Part shown: piece by piece, positions 25,596-34,489 of the stretch
Layout: each line of letters begins with the position of its first letter
Numbering within the stretch: position 1 is the stretch's first letter
NCBI RefSeq assembly: GCF_900177325.1
Contig: NZ_FXBL01000004.1
Coordinates: 3,658,001 to 3,722,000 of the forward strand
Length of the DNA stretch: 64,000 nt
Reading direction: 5' to 3'
From: Mesorhizobium australicum
Lineage (GTDB): Bacteria > Pseudomonadota > Alphaproteobacteria > Rhizobiales > Rhizobiaceae
Translations under genes and position numbers: made by a program
The notes under the pieces: model-generated
Databases searched by the model: none
Seen by the model: the letters and a program-made list of their open reading frames with translations, nothing else
What the model was told of the DNA's origin: nothing

Positions 25596-25724
25596 GCGGC
25601 CGCGGAAGAGGGCGATTCCTGCATATTGGCGAAAAAGCGATCCTGCAATCGACCCCGATATGAAATCCTATTCCGAAGCGTTTCAGCGGTTGCCATGAGG
25701 CCGTCACTGACTATGTTCGGTCCC

Positions 25725-26510
25725 ATGACGGACTTGCAGGCAACGCCAGCGGCACCCGCCACCCATGCCCAGCCCTCCAGGCACGGCGACCTTCCGGCAA
25801 GCGTCGAAGGCCGGGCCCTCTTTCTCGACGTGGACGGCACGCTGCTCGACATCGCCGACCGGCCCGAAGATGTCCTGGTTCCGCCTCGTCTGCTGGACGA
25901 TCTTATGCGGCTTTCGGTTCGCATCGAGGGGGCGCTGGCGCTGGTTTCAGGCCGCAGCCTCGCCCGTCTCAGGCAGTTCTTCCCCGATCTTCCCTGCGGT
26001 CTCGCCGGCCTGCATGGCGCGGAAATCGCCTATCCGAACGGAACCCATGCTGCAGTGCAGCGTTCGCCTGAGCTGCAAGGCGCGATCGAGGCTCTGTCGC
26101 GCATCTCGGCGGCTTGGCCCGGCGTCGAGATCGAGGACAAGGGCGGCGCCTTTGCCGCCCATTATCGCCTCGCACCGCGATTCGCGTCGGCGGTCGAGAT
26201 CGAAATGGAACGGCTGGCACGCCAGCTCGGGGATCAGGTGGTAGTGCAGAAAGGGAAGTGCGTGATCGAGATCAGGCCGGCGGGGCACGACAAGGGGACG
26301 GCGCTGCTGGGATTCATGTCGCAGGCGCCTTTCGCGGGCCGCACGCCCGTCGCGGTGGGCGACGACCTGACCGACGAGGCAATGTTCCGGGTCGCCAACG
26401 AACTGGGCGGCCTGTCTGTGAAGGTTGGTGCGCCGGGCGGCACCCTCGCCCGCGGCATCGTTTCCTCTCCCGATGACGTTAGGGCCTGGATCGGGAACGT
26501 CGCCCGATGA
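25725..26510 (+). CDS. otsB: Trehalose-6-phosphate phosphatase
   Basis: A 261-residue HAD-superfamily phosphatase. The nucleophile motif is ALFLDVDGTLLDIA and the metal-binding end motif is AVGDDLTDEAMF. Between them lie LVSGRSLARL, GLHGAEI and the family's VIEIRPAGHDKGTALL. It releases trehalose from trehalose 6-phosphate, the product of OtsA two genes later. The start is uncertain: ATGs at 25695, 25713 and 25725 are all in frame and none has a clear ribosome site. It overlaps the GH15 gene by four bases (ATGA). Confidence 0.9.
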   Translation: MTDLQATPAAPATHAQPSRHGDLPASVEGRALFLDVDGTLLDIADRPEDVLVPPRLLDDLMRLSVRIEGALALVSGRSLARLRQFFPDLPCGLAGLHGAEIAYPNGTHAAVQRSPELQGAIEALSRISAAWPGVEIEDKGGAFAAHYRLAPRFASAVEIEMERLARQLGDQVVVQKGKCVIEIRPAGHDKGTALLGFMSQAPFAGRTPVAVGDDLTDEAMFRVANELGGLSVKVGAPGGTLARGIVSSPDDVRAWIGNVAR

Positions 26511-28306
26511 GCCCGATCTCTCTCGACCTCGGCGTGATCGGCAATGCCGCCGCCGCGGCGCTCGTCGACCGCGCCGGCTCGATCGTCTGGATGTGCGCGC
26601 CGCGCATGGACGGTGATCCGGTCTTCTGCCGGCTCCTCGGCGGCGAGGACGGAACGACGGCCGGCGAAACCGGCGACTGGTCGATCCGCATCGAGCGTAT
26701 GGCGTCGAGCCGCCAGTCTTATGTGCGCAACACGGCGATCCTCGAGACCGTGCTGGAGGACGAGGACGGCAATGGCCTGCGCATCACCGATTTCGCGCCC
26801 CGCTTCAAGGCGGCTGGGCGCATGTTCCGGCCTCTCACCCTCATCCGCATCATCGAGCCGCTGAAAGGCGCACCCCGCGTGTCGGTCCTCATGCGGCCGA
26901 GGTGGAACTACGGCGCGCATGCGCCCGAAACGACGCGCGGCTCGAACCACATCCGCTTCATCCTGGGCGAGCAGGTGCTGCGGCTGACGACGAACGCGCC
27001 GGTCGAGTTCGTCCAGCGCGGCACGCCCTTTCTCGTCGACCGTCCCTACGCCTTCGTCTTCGGCCCTGACGAGCGGCTCGCCGCGCATCCGCTGGACACG
27101 GCGCACTCCCTCCTGCGGGAGACGCGCGACTACTGGATCGACTGGGTCCGCAGCCTGCACCTGCCCGCAGATTGGCAGGACGTCGTCATCCGCTCTGCGA
27201 TCACCCTCAAGCTGTGTTCGCACGAGGAAACGGGGGGCATCGTCGCGGCACTCACCACCTCCATCCCCGAATACGGCGCGACCGGCCGCACCTGGGACTA
27301 CCGATTCTGCTGGCTGCGCGATTCCTTCTTCACCGTGAAGGCGCTCAACGCGCTGGGCGCCACGCGGACGATGGAGGATTATCTCGGCTATGTCTCGAAC
27401 ATCGCCGCCGCCTCGCCGCAGGGCTATCTGCAGCCCCTCTTCGGCATCGGCCTGGAGCGGCGGATCGACGAGGAGATTGCCGGGTCTCTCGATGGTTACC
27501 GCGGCCTCGGCCCCGTACGCCGCGGCAATGCGGCCTACAGCCAGGTGCAGAACGACGGCTACGGTTCGGTCATCCTGTCGGTCATCCAGTATTTCTTCGA
27601 CGAACGCCTTCCGGGCATGGGCGAGGAATCGCTGTTCCGCCGGCTGGAGCCGCTGGGCGAGCAGGCATTCGCCCGCTGGGACGTGCCGGATGCCGGCCTG
27701 TGGGAGTTCCGCACCCGCAATTCGGTGCACACCCATTCCAGCCTGATGTGCTGGGCCGCCTGCGACCGGCTTGCGCGCATCGCCGCCAAGCTCGGGCTCG
27801 CCGATCGCGTCGACTTCTGGCGCGGCCGGGCCGACACGATCCGCGACGGCATCCTTGCCCGAGCCTGGAACGAGGAACAGAAAGCCTTCGTCTCGACCTT
27901 CGAGGGAAGCGACCTCGATGCGAGCCTGCTGCTCATCCCCGAGATCGGCCTGCTGCCGGCCGACGACCCTCGCTTCCTGTCGACGCTTGCCGCCATCGAG
28001 AAGCACCTGCGCTTCGGGCATCATCTCTACCGCTACCGCGCGCCGGACGATTTCGGCGAGCCTGAGACGGCCTTCACCGCCTGCACCTTCTGGCTGATCG
28101 ACGCGCTCGCCCGCGTCGGCCGCGCAGATGACGCACGCGCCATTTTCGAGGACGTCCTGGCACATCGCAACCATCTCGGCCTGCTGTCGGAAGGCATCCA
28201 TGTCGATACCGGCGAGCTATGGGGGAACTACCCCCAGACCTATTCGATGGTCGGTCTCATCAATGCCGCCATGCGCCTGTCGCGGCGCTGGGAGGACATG
28301 CTGTGA
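26507..28306 (+). CDS. Glycoside hydrolase family 15 (glucoamylase/trehalase-like)
   Basis: A 599-residue cytoplasmic GH15 enzyme with no signal peptide. The N-terminal beta domain begins SLDLGVIGNAAAAALVDRAGSIVWMCAPR. The alpha6/alpha6 barrel contains the substrate-binding TWDYRFCWLRDSFF. The catalytic acid is the Glu in GLWEFRTRNSVHTHS and the base is the Glu in GLLSEGIHVDTGELWGNYPQTYS. GH15 members cleave alpha-glucosidic bonds, and some are trehalases. It sits between otsB and otsA with 4-base overlaps on both sides, so it acts with trehalose metabolism, either turning trehalose over or making glucose from maltodextrins. Confidence 0.9.
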   Translation: MSPISLDLGVIGNAAAAALVDRAGSIVWMCAPRMDGDPVFCRLLGGEDGTTAGETGDWSIRIERMASSRQSYVRNTAILETVLEDEDGNGLRITDFAPRFKAAGRMFRPLTLIRIIEPLKGAPRVSVLMRPRWNYGAHAPETTRGSNHIRFILGEQVLRLTTNAPVEFVQRGTPFLVDRPYAFVFGPDERLAAHPLDTAHSLLRETRDYWIDWVRSLHLPADWQDVVIRSAITLKLCSHEETGGIVAALTTSIPEYGATGRTWDYRFCWLRDSFFTVKALNALGATRTMEDYLGYVSNIAAASPQGYLQPLFGIGLERRIDEEIAGSLDGYRGLGPVRRGNAAYSQVQNDGYGSVILSVIQYFFDERLPGMGEESLFRRLEPLGEQAFARWDVPDAGLWEFRTRNSVHTHSSLMCWAACDRLARIAAKLGLADRVDFWRGRADTIRDGILARAWNEEQKAFVSTFEGSDLDASLLLIPEIGLLPADDPRFLSTLAAIEKHLRFGHHLYRYRAPDDFGEPETAFTACTFWLIDALARVGRADDARAIFEDVLAHRNHLGLLSEGIHVDTGELWGNYPQTYSMVGLINAAMRLSRRWEDML

Positions 28307-29688
28307 GCCGGCTCGTCGTCGTCTCGAACCGTGTCCCTGCGCCTGGCAAGGGCAAGGCCCAGGCCGGCGGGCTGGCCGTGGCTTTGCAGGCGGCACTCGC
28401 CGCCAAGGGCGGGCTGTGGATGGGCTGGTCCGGCGCGTCGAGCGGCGCGCGCGATCCCGGAGCCATGACCTTCCGCGAAGATGGGCCGATCACCTATGCG
28501 CTGACGGATCTGAGTCGCAAGGACATCGACGAATATTATGCCGGCTTCGCCAATTCGACGCTCTGGCCGCTCTGCCACTACCGCCTCGACATCACCGACT
28601 ACGCGCGCAAGGACATGGCCGGCTATTTCCGCGTCAACCGCTTCTTCGCCCGGCAGCTCGCGCCCAATCTCCTGCTCGACGACCTGATCTGGATCCACGA
28701 CTATCACCTCATTCCTCTCGCCGCCGAGTTGAGACAGATGGGGGTGAAGAACCGCATCGGGTTCTTCCTGCACATCCCCTTCCCGCCGCCGGACGTGTTT
28801 TTCGCGCTTCCCGTGCACGCCACCATCCTCGCCGGGCTCTCCGCCTATGACATCGTCGGCTTCCAGACCCGCTACGACGCCGACAATTTCTGCTCCTGCC
28901 TCGAGCGCGAGGGCATCGGCCGCCGCGTTTCCGACGACTGGATCAAGACCAGCAGCGGTCATTTCCGGGTGGGTGTTTTTCCGATCGGCATCGACACCGC
29001 CGGCTTCGAGAGGGCGGCGCAGGACGCCGAGCATAACCCGGCGGTGCGCAAGATCGCACGATCGCTGGTCGACCGCGACGTCGTCATCGGCGTGGACCGC
29101 CTCGACTACTCGAAAGGCATCCCTCAGCGCTTCCAGGCCTTCGACCGCTTCCTGAGGGACAATCCCGCCCACAAGGGCCGCGCGACGCTGCTGCAGGTGA
29201 CGCCTAAATCGCGCTCCGACGTGCCGCATTATCTGGAGATGCAGCGCGAGGTGGCCGAGCTTGCCGGCCGGGTCAACGGCGAACTCGCCACGCTCGACTG
29301 GACCCCGATCCGTTACGTCAATTCCTCGATCGGCCATTCCATCCTGGCCGGCCTCTACCGCATTGCCCGCGTCGGCCTCGTGACGCCGATGCGCGACGGC
29401 ATGAACCTGGTGGCGAAGGAATATGTGGCGGCGCAGCGGCCCGTCGATCCGGGCGTGCTCGTGCTGTCGCGCTTCGCGGGGGCGGCGCGCGAGATGGACG
29501 GCGCCATCCTGGTCAACCCCTACGACACCGAGGCGGTCTCGCAGGCGATCGCCCAGGCGCTGACGCTGCCGTTGGAGGCCCGTCGCGAGCGACACGCCGC
29601 GATGCTCGATCACCTGCGGCGTCACGATATCGGCGCCTGGTGTGGCGCCTTCCTCGAGGCCCTGCGGGAAGGCGGGCAACCGGGCTGA
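28303..29688 (+). CDS. otsA: Trehalose-6-phosphate synthase
   Basis: A 461-residue GT20 glycosyltransferase that joins UDP-glucose and glucose 6-phosphate. The signature runs from [10 protein letters not shown] through [42 protein letters not shown] and [15 protein letters not shown]. The start is GTG at 28303, overlapping the GH15 stop (GTGA) with GGAGG seven bases upstream; an ATG-like frame farther upstream would run through the GH15 gene. The product protects against desiccation and osmotic stress. The end lies seven bases from the convergent fixK-like gene. Confidence 0.93.
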   Translation: MSRLVVVSNRVPAPGKGKAQAGGLAVALQAALAAKGGLWMGWSGASSGARDPGAMTFREDGPITYALTDLSRKDIDEYYAGFANSTLWPLCHYRLDITDYARKDMAGYFRVNRFFARQLAPNLLLDDLIWIHDYHLIPLAAELRQMGVKNRIGFFLHIPFPPPDVFFALPVHATILAGLSAYDIVGFQTRYDADNFCSCLEREGIGRRVSDDWIKTSSGHFRVGVFPIGIDTAGFERAAQDAEHNPAVRKIARSLVDRDVVIGVDRLDYSKGIPQRFQAFDRFLRDNPAHKGRATLLQVTPKSRSDVPHYLEMQREVAELAGRVNGELATLDWTPIRYVNSSIGHSILAGLYRIARVGLVTPMRDGMNLVAKEYVAAQRPVDPGVLVLSRFAGAAREMDGAILVNPYDTEAVSQAIAQALTLPLEARRERHAAMLDHLRRHDIGAWCGAFLEALREGGQPG

Positions 29689-29695
29689 CGACAGC

Positions 29696-30328
29696 CTATT
29701 CGCAGAGGGCGCGCAGCACCCCCGGCTTTTTCATTTCGACGGTGCGCAGGCTGACCAGTCTGATCACGCCCTGCGCGCGCAGCTTCGAGAAGACGCGGGA
29801 GACGGTTTCGATCGTAAGCCCGAGATAGTCGCCGATGTCGGTGCGCGACATCGGCAGGTCGAACTGTTCCAACCCGCCTTGCCGTTCGGCCATGTCCAGC
29901 AGGAACGCGGCGATCCGCTCCACTGCGTTCTGGCGTCCGACGACCAGCAGATGCTCCTGGGTGCGCACGAGGCAGCGCAGCGCGAACTCCATCACCTCCG
30001 GCGTGACGCCGCCGGCGCTGGCCCGCGGCATGACGCGCAGGCCGGTCGCACCGACCGCGTCGGCGAAGAAATGATGCACGCCGTCAGCCTGGAACCCGAA
30101 CACTTCGCCCGGCAGGTGGAAGGCCGAAATCTGCCTGCGCCCATCAGCCAGCAGCCTGTAGACGCGTACAGCGCCGAACTCCACGCGATAGAGCCGATCC
30201 GCCCTGTCGCCCTGGGCGTAGATCTCCTCGCCGTTGGTGAAGAGCATCGGCGCAGGTGTGGTGGCGATCGATCTCTCGGCAACGGAGCCGCGATCGGGTG
30301 AAATCAGGAAGATCGGAGCAGTGGTCAT
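29696..30328 (-). CDS. fixK: FixK-like Crp/Fnr-family regulator
   Basis: A 210-residue transcription factor. The cyclic-nucleotide-like beta barrel covers ~35-110 (FTNGEEIYAQGDRADRLYRVEFGAVRVYRLLADGRRQ). The C-terminal HTH is MSRTDIGDYLGLTIETVSRVFSKLR. Its recognition helix has E-x-x-S-R, the residues that read TTGAT-N4-ATCAA. The N-terminal cysteine cluster of FNR is absent, so it does not sense oxygen directly; this is FixK-type. A FixJ-like box lies 73-88 bases upstream, and fixL, fixJ and a FixT-like gene follow the same strand just upstream. The start at 30328 has GAGGG upstream and was preferred over a TTG at 30361. Confidence 0.85.
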   Translation of the reverse strand: MTTAPIFLISPDRGSVAERSIATTPAPMLFTNGEEIYAQGDRADRLYRVEFGAVRVYRLLADGRRQISAFHLPGEVFGFQADGVHHFFADAVGATGLRVMPRASAGGVTPEVMEFALRCLVRTQEHLLVVGRQNAVERIAAFLLDMAERQGGLEQFDLPMSRTDIGDYLGLTIETVSRVFSKLRAQGVIRLVSLRTVEMKKPGVLRALCE

Positions 30329-30400
30329 CGCGGTTCCCTCTTGGAGTGACGGGAACATCAATCGCTCAAATCGCGACGCCGCAGAATCCGGTTACCTCCC

Positions 30401-30416
30401 TACGGAATTCTACGTA
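30401..30416 (-). promoter_or_regulatory. FixJ-type box upstream of fixK
   Basis: Read on the minus strand the site is TACGTAGAATTCCGTA. It resembles phospho-FixJ sites in rhizobial fixK promoters, which have a TACGTAG-like block followed by TTCC and TA (established knowledge, recalled consensus). It lies 73-88 bases upstream of the fixK start, so it would sit near -40 to -60 if transcription starts near 30360. The FixT-like stop codon (30410-30412) lies inside it. Confidence 0.5.
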
Positions 30417-30745
30417 GAGAGGCCCGGATGCTGAAGAAGGGCATCGCGCACGGCCTGTACAAGATTCTGGCCAAGGAACGGCTTTTCGACCGCTCGAACG
30501 ACGGGATCCGAGGGCAATGCCCCGGTTCGGTCGAGCAGCAGGACGATCGTTTCCGAAATCTCCTTGAGGCGGTCCCACGCCTGCGAATCGCCGACCGTCG
30601 CGTCTTCGTCGACAACCGCGCAGCGTCGCCGCTCTATCCCGCCAACGCTGGGCACCGACTCATAGGCGCTCACATCAAAGCCTTCTGCTTCGAGGAGGAA
30701 GGCGATCGAACGCCGGAGTTCCTTGTCGCGTGCGATGACGAGCAC
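30410..30745 (-). CDS. fixT: Receiver-only protein, FixT-like inhibitor of FixL
   Basis: A 111-residue single-domain protein with receiver fold. It aligns with the FixJ receiver: VIARDKELRRSIAFLLEAEGFDVSAYES at the start, the phosphoacceptor-equivalent Asp46 in CAVVDEDA, and Lys88 in VEKPF. The second acidic pocket is altered (IARDKE instead of VDDEE) and the Thr/Ser switch position is LLL, so signalling by phosphorylation may be lost. No output domain. In Sinorhizobium and Caulobacter, FixT is such a protein and inhibits FixL. The position between fixJ and fixK matches. The start is a GTG; no ATG is available. A FixK-like box lies ~100 bases upstream. Confidence 0.6.
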   Translation of the reverse strand: MLVIARDKELRRSIAFLLEAEGFDVSAYESVPSVGGIERRRCAVVDEDATVGDSQAWDRLKEISETIVLLLDRTGALPSDPVVRAVEKPFLGQNLVQAVRDALLQHPGLST

Positions 30746-30840
30746 TTTCTTATCGATTCCCAGGTTCGTTTTCCCGGCGCCATGCGAAATGGCAGCGATG
30801 GGACAGCGAACGACGCTATCTCCGCCGGGCGTTCGACTCC

Positions 30841-30854
30841 TTGCGGGAAATCAA
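30841..30854 (-). promoter_or_regulatory. Degenerate FixK box upstream of fixT-like gene
   Basis: On the minus strand the site reads TTGATTTCCCGCAA, which is TTGAT-N4-CGCAA. It matches eight of ten informative bases of the FNR/FixK consensus TTGAT-N4-ATCAA. The centre is about 102 bases upstream of the fixT-like start. FixK-dependent fixT expression is known in Sinorhizobium, which would close a negative loop. Confidence 0.45.
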
Positions 30855-30877
30855 TTCGACTTCGTCAGAATGGAAGA

Positions 30878-31492
30878 TTATTGGTCGAGGACCCCGGCGG
30901 CGATCGCCATCCGAACCAGCTCGGCGAGGCTCCTCGCCTCCATTTTCGACATGATGTTGGCACGGTGCACCTCGACGGTGCGCGGCGAGATGTCGAGGTC
31001 ATAGCCGATGGTCTTGTTCGGCAGACCCGCGACGATGCCTGACAAGACCTCGCGCTCGCGCTCGGTCAGCATGGCCAGCCTGCTGGCGATCGAATGGACA
31101 TCGTTGAACGCGACCTTCTCGATCTCCTCGGCCGCGCGCTTGATGCTGTCGATCAGGATCTGGTCCTCGAACGGCTTCTCGATGAAGTCGAGCGCCCCCG
31201 CCTTCATCGCCGCGACCGCCATCGGCACATCGCCGTGGCCGGTGATGACGATCGCCGGGATCCTGCGCCCCTGCTCGCGCAGGCGGCGCAGCAGTTCGAC
31301 GCCGTCGATGTCAGGCATGCGCAGGTCCGTGACCAGGCAGGCATTGCGTATATCGGGCGCGGCCCTGAGAAAGGCGGTGGCTGATTCGTGCAGCCGCACG
31401 GTGAAGCCCTCGATCGTCAGCAGGAACGCCAGCGACTTCCGCACCGGCTCCTCGTCGTCCACGATGTGAACGACGTAGTCACCTATCGTCAT
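30878..31492 (-). CDS. fixJ: FixJ response regulator
   Basis: A 204-residue regulator, the normal FixJ length. The receiver domain has [18 protein letters not shown] with the acidic pocket, phosphoacceptor Asp56 in [12 protein letters not shown], Thr in [13 protein letters not shown] and Lys in DFIEKPFED. The LuxR-type HTH is [43 protein letters not shown]. Phosphorylated by FixL under low oxygen, it activates fixK. Its start lies inside the end of fixL (14-base overlap), so the pair is translationally coupled. Confidence 0.92.
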   Translation of the reverse strand: MTIGDYVVHIVDDEEPVRKSLAFLLTIEGFTVRLHESATAFLRAAPDIRNACLVTDLRMPDIDGVELLRRLREQGRRIPAIVITGHGDVPMAVAAMKAGALDFIEKPFEDQILIDSIKRAAEEIEKVAFNDVHSIASRLAMLTEREREVLSGIVAGLPNKTIGYDLDISPRTVEVHRANIMSKMEARSLAELVRMAIAAGVLDQ

Positions 31493-32999
31493 TGCTCTGC
31501 GTCTCCGTGTCAGCGGGCAGCGTGAAGCGGAACGTGGCGCCGCCCGTTTCGTTACGCGTAACGGAGATCTCGCCGCCATGCGCCTCTATGATGCGTCGCG
31601 AGATGGAAAGGCCTATGCCCATCCCGCCCGATTTGGTCGTCACGAACGGCTTGAACAGCCGCTCGGCGATCTCCTCCGAAATGCCGGGCCCGGTATCGGT
31701 CACCTCAACGACCGCGAAACGGTCGTCCGGATAGGTGCGCACGGTCAGTTCCTTGCGCTCGCTCCCGCGCATCGCCTCGGTGGCATTGCGCATCAGGTTG
31801 GTCAGCACCTGCTGGATCTGTACCCGGTCGGCAAGGACGAAATCCGCGCCGGTGTCGAACTGAAATACGACCCGGACCCCCTGCTCGCGCGATCCCACCA
31901 GCGCCAGCGCGCCGGCCTCTTCCACCAGCTTGCGGATATCCTCGCGCGTCTGCTCGGTCTCGCCGCGCATGACGAACTCGCGCAGGTGTCTGATGATCTG
32001 GCCTGCGCGCAGCGATTGGGCGGCGACTTCCTCCAGCGCCTCGCGCAGGCGTGACGCGATCGCCTCGGGCGCGTCGCGCAGCATCCGCACGCAGCCTTGC
32101 GAATAGTTCGCGATCGTTGAGAGCGGCTGGTTCAGTTCGTGCGCAAGCGTGGACGCCATCTCGCCGAGCTCGTTCAGGCGGGCGAGCCGCGCCAGTTCCG
32201 ACTGCACTTCGCGCAGCCGCGCCTCGGACTCCTCGCGTTCCGTCAGATCCCGGATGAAGCCGGTGAAGAAGAGGCTGTCGCCCGACCGCATCTCGCCGAC
32301 TGCGAGCTTCATCGGAAAGGTCGAGCCATCCTTGCGGGATCCCACCACCACGCGATCGATGCCGATGATGCGTCGTTCGCCCGTGTCCAGATAGCGGTTG
32401 ATGTAGCCGTCATGCTCCCGCTGATAGGGCTCTGGCATCAGCATGCGCACGTTGCGGCCCACCACCTCGCTCTCGCTGTAGCCGAACTGCCGCACGGCGG
32501 CGGCGTTGAACGACATGATGGTTCCCTTGCGGTCGATCACCACCGTCGCGTCGGGCACCGTGTCGAGGACGGAACTCAGATGCGCCTCACGCAGCCTGAG
32601 CTGCCTCTCCGTCTCCGCCATTTCCGCATAGGCGGCGCGCAGCACCTCGCCCAGCCAGGCGATGATGCCGCCGGCCACGGCGAAGATACCCAGCCCGAGC
32701 CAAGGGCCCTCGGTGAACTGGCTCGAGAGGCTGATGAGCACATAGGCACTCACCAGCGACGCAGCCACGCTGAACAGACCCGGACCCAGTCCGCCCAGGA
32801 TCGAGGCGAGCACGATCGCCGGCGCGAACACGATCAGCAGAAGCGGGCCGTTCCAGACCTCCTGAACGAAGACCTGCAGCACGAATGTCACCAGGACCGC
32901 GACGATCGCGATCACATAGCGCGCAAGCGGGCGATTCTCCCGTGCGAACAAATCCGCCAACAACCTCCCGCTTCGGGAGGCGACGGGCATCGGTTTCAT
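31479..32999 (-). CDS. fixL: FixL haem-PAS oxygen-sensor histidine kinase
   Basis: A 506-residue membrane kinase. Four membrane segments lie between residues ~27 and 120. The haem-binding PAS domain (~138-255) contains the proximal His196 in [10 protein letters not shown] and the distal-pocket Arg216 in IIGIDRVV. The remaining wording, [17 protein letters not shown] and [13 protein letters not shown], is nearly diagnostic of FixL. The phosphorylated His287 is in [18 protein letters not shown]. The ATPase domain has [17 protein letters not shown] and [13 protein letters not shown]. Oxygen bound to the haem switches the kinase off. It drives FixJ and thereby fixK. The promoter region upstream contains TTGGT repeats. 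Confidence 0.93.
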   Translation of the reverse strand: MKPMPVASRSGRLLADLFARENRPLARYVIAIVAVLVTFVLQVFVQEVWNGPLLLIVFAPAIVLASILGGLGPGLFSVAASLVSAYVLISLSSQFTEGPWLGLGIFAVAGGIIAWLGEVLRAAYAEMAETERQLRLREAHLSSVLDTVPDATVVIDRKGTIMSFNAAAVRQFGYSESEVVGRNVRMLMPEPYQREHDGYINRYLDTGERRIIGIDRVVVGSRKDGSTFPMKLAVGEMRSGDSLFFTGFIRDLTEREESEARLREVQSELARLARLNELGEMASTLAHELNQPLSTIANYSQGCVRMLRDAPEAIASRLREALEEVAAQSLRAGQIIRHLREFVMRGETEQTREDIRKLVEEAGALALVGSREQGVRVVFQFDTGADFVLADRVQIQQVLTNLMRNATEAMRGSERKELTVRTYPDDRFAVVEVTDTGPGISEEIAERLFKPFVTTKSGGMGIGLSISRRIIEAHGGEISVTRNETGGATFRFTLPADTETQSNDDR

Positions 33000-33317
33000 C
33001 TATGGACTCTGGCGAGGGCCGTTGGTCGTGCTTGGTTAAGGTGTGACCAATACACCACACTCCGCGCTTTGCGAAGCACGGATGGAGCATACCGACAGCG
33101 CCGAACCGGTGCGCCATGTCGCCCGGCCCGATGGCGTAGACGAGTTTCGGCGACACGACGATCGCGGTGATCGACAGGGTCGTGCTTGCTGCCGTCCATG
33201 ATGGTCGAGAACCGGTCGCTCGGCTTCATGGCCTGCGGCTTGGCGAAGCTTTCGAGCATCGATGCGACATCCTCCCTGCCGGATGAAGCAGCCGATGCCT
33301 TGACGCGCATCAGATCA
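33000..33317. other. Gene-free stretch upstream of fixL
   Basis: A 318-base region with no supported gene. It holds the fixL promoter region: TTGGT at 33022-33026, then the inverted repeat TTGGT (33032-33036) and ACCAA (33046-33050). Short frames exist on the minus strand but have no family resemblance. A decayed gene fragment cannot be excluded. Confidence 0.4.
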
Positions 33318-33995
33318 CTATGTCTGGCCCGGCGCGGCGCCCCGCCCCTTCCTGTGGCGGGAAGCGGCCTTTGCGAGCAGGTCGAGCACCTCGGCGTCAT
33401 CCAGCTGATGGAACTCGCGGTAGTGGTAGCCGAGCGCCCTGAAGTGTGGTGGCTGCGACAGGCACACGACGCGGTCGGCCTCGTGCGACAGCTCCATCAC
33501 GGCCTCTTGCGAGGCCACCGGCAAAGCGACGATGATTTCGGCCGGCGAACGCCGCCGCAGCGCACGCACCGCCACCTTCATGGTCGTTCCCGTCGCCGCG
33601 CCGTCATCCACCAGGATCACAGTCTTGCCGCGCACGGAAACCGGCTGCCGCGTGCCGAGATAGGCGGCGCGGCGGCGTTCGAGCTCCGGCCTCTCCTGCG
33701 CGATCAGCCCGGCCAGTTCCTCCTCTTGCAGGTTGTAGGCCTCGACGATCTCGCGGTTGAGCACCACGTCCGGCGGGTTGCCGTCTACGATCGCCGCCAC
33801 CGCCAGTTCGCGATTGCCGGGCGCGCCCACCTTGCGCACGATAACGAGATCGAGCCGCGCCCCAAGCGCCCGCGCCACCTCGTCGGCGACCGGCACCCCG
33901 CCCCGCGGCAGCGCGAGCACCACCGGCTCTCGCGGCGCGAGCGCCACGACTTCGGCAGCGAGCATTTCGCCGGCTTCTTTGCGGTCCCGGAACAT
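33318..33995 (-). CDS. Phosphoribosyltransferase-family protein
   Basis: A 225-residue protein with the type I PRTase fold. The PRPP loop is VILVDDGAATGTTMKVAVRAL. Upstream are VVLALPRGGVPVADEVARALGARLDLVIVRKVGAPGNRELAVAAI and a late CLSQPPHFRALGYHYREFHQLDD. These orphan PRTases are common in rhizobia and in low-oxygen regulons; the substrate is unknown. The gene reads away from a perfect FixK/FNR box centred about 130 bases upstream of its start. That suggests control by the neighbouring FixLJ-FixK system. Confidence 0.82.
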   Translation of the reverse strand: MFRDRKEAGEMLAAEVVALAPREPVVLALPRGGVPVADEVARALGARLDLVIVRKVGAPGNRELAVAAIVDGNPPDVVLNREIVEAYNLQEEELAGLIAQERPELERRRAAYLGTRQPVSVRGKTVILVDDGAATGTTMKVAVRALRRRSPAEIIVALPVASQEAVMELSHEADRVVCLSQPPHFRALGYHYREFHQLDDAEVLDLLAKAASRHRKGRGAAPGQT

Positions 33996-34117
33996 CGGAT
34001 CAGTGCACTGCCCGACGCCGGAGCGGCGCGCAGATCCGGTCGCATGGATGCCTCATCTCTTCCCTCGCCGACCCAATGAAAACGATGCAAGAATCTCCGC
34101 TCGCCCGCGGTTCCGCC

Positions 34118-34131
34118 TTGATGCGGATCAA
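34118..34131. promoter_or_regulatory. Perfect FixK/FNR box (anaerobox)
   Basis: TTGATGCGGATCAA is an exact match to TTGAT-N4-ATCAA. It lies in a 253-base divergent intergenic region, 123 bases from the phosphoribosyltransferase start and 118 bases from the plus-strand small gene at 34249. A site about 41 bases upstream of a transcription start would activate either or both directions. It is symmetrical, so strand cannot be decided. Confidence 0.75.
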
Positions 34132-34248
34132 GGGGCCGCGACCGCCACGGAATTCGGCTGCCCACTTCATATTCCACAAAATTAGTAGACATTATTGACA
34201 TTATCGGTGTTCGGCACATACTGCCTCTGCACGAGTCAGGAGGTCGAA

Positions 34249-34428
34249 ATGAGGATTTTGTCCTTGCCCCCGTTTCGGGCGCTGATGTCAGCCCTGCTCC
34301 CTCGCTTCGAGGGACCGACTGAGTTTTCGCAAACCAGGTCGGACCGTGGTGACCGGGCATCTGGCGAGCGCGGGCCGGAGCGGCTCGACGGCTTCTATTG
34401 GACCTGGTGCATGCATGGCCACTGGTAG
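34249..34428 (+). CDS. Small uncharacterised protein (59 residues)
   Basis: A 59-residue frame beginning MRILSLPPFRALMSALLPRF and ending in the aromatic/His-rich GFYWTWCMHGHW. The middle is charged (RSDRGDRASGERGPERLDG). I do not recognise a family. Support for translation is a strong AGGAGG Shine-Dalgarno seven bases before the ATG, and position 118 bases downstream of a perfect FixK box. A second gene with its own good ribosome site follows 61 bases later. The N-terminus could be an amphipathic or membrane helix. Confidence 0.5.
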   Translation: MRILSLPPFRALMSALLPRFEGPTEFSQTRSDRGDRASGERGPERLDGFYWTWCMHGHW

Positions 34429-34489
34429 ACGACGGAAATGATCGAGCTGCCGCTTTCCATGAGAACGGCCACGACCTGAGGAGATCGTC

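Noticed and set aside
29696..30328. Calling this regulator FNR
   Set aside because: The N-terminal cysteine cluster needed for oxygen-labile iron-sulfur binding is absent; only two scattered Cys are present.
30357..30370. Possible second FixK box in the fixK leader (minus strand TTTGAGCGATTGAT)
   Set aside because: It has two TTGA elements in direct, not inverted, orientation, so it is only a half-site.
32587..33156. Minus-strand frame starting upstream of fixL (MSPKLVYAIGPGDMAHRF)
   Set aside because: Most of it lies inside fixL in another frame; the rest has no family resemblance or good ribosome site.
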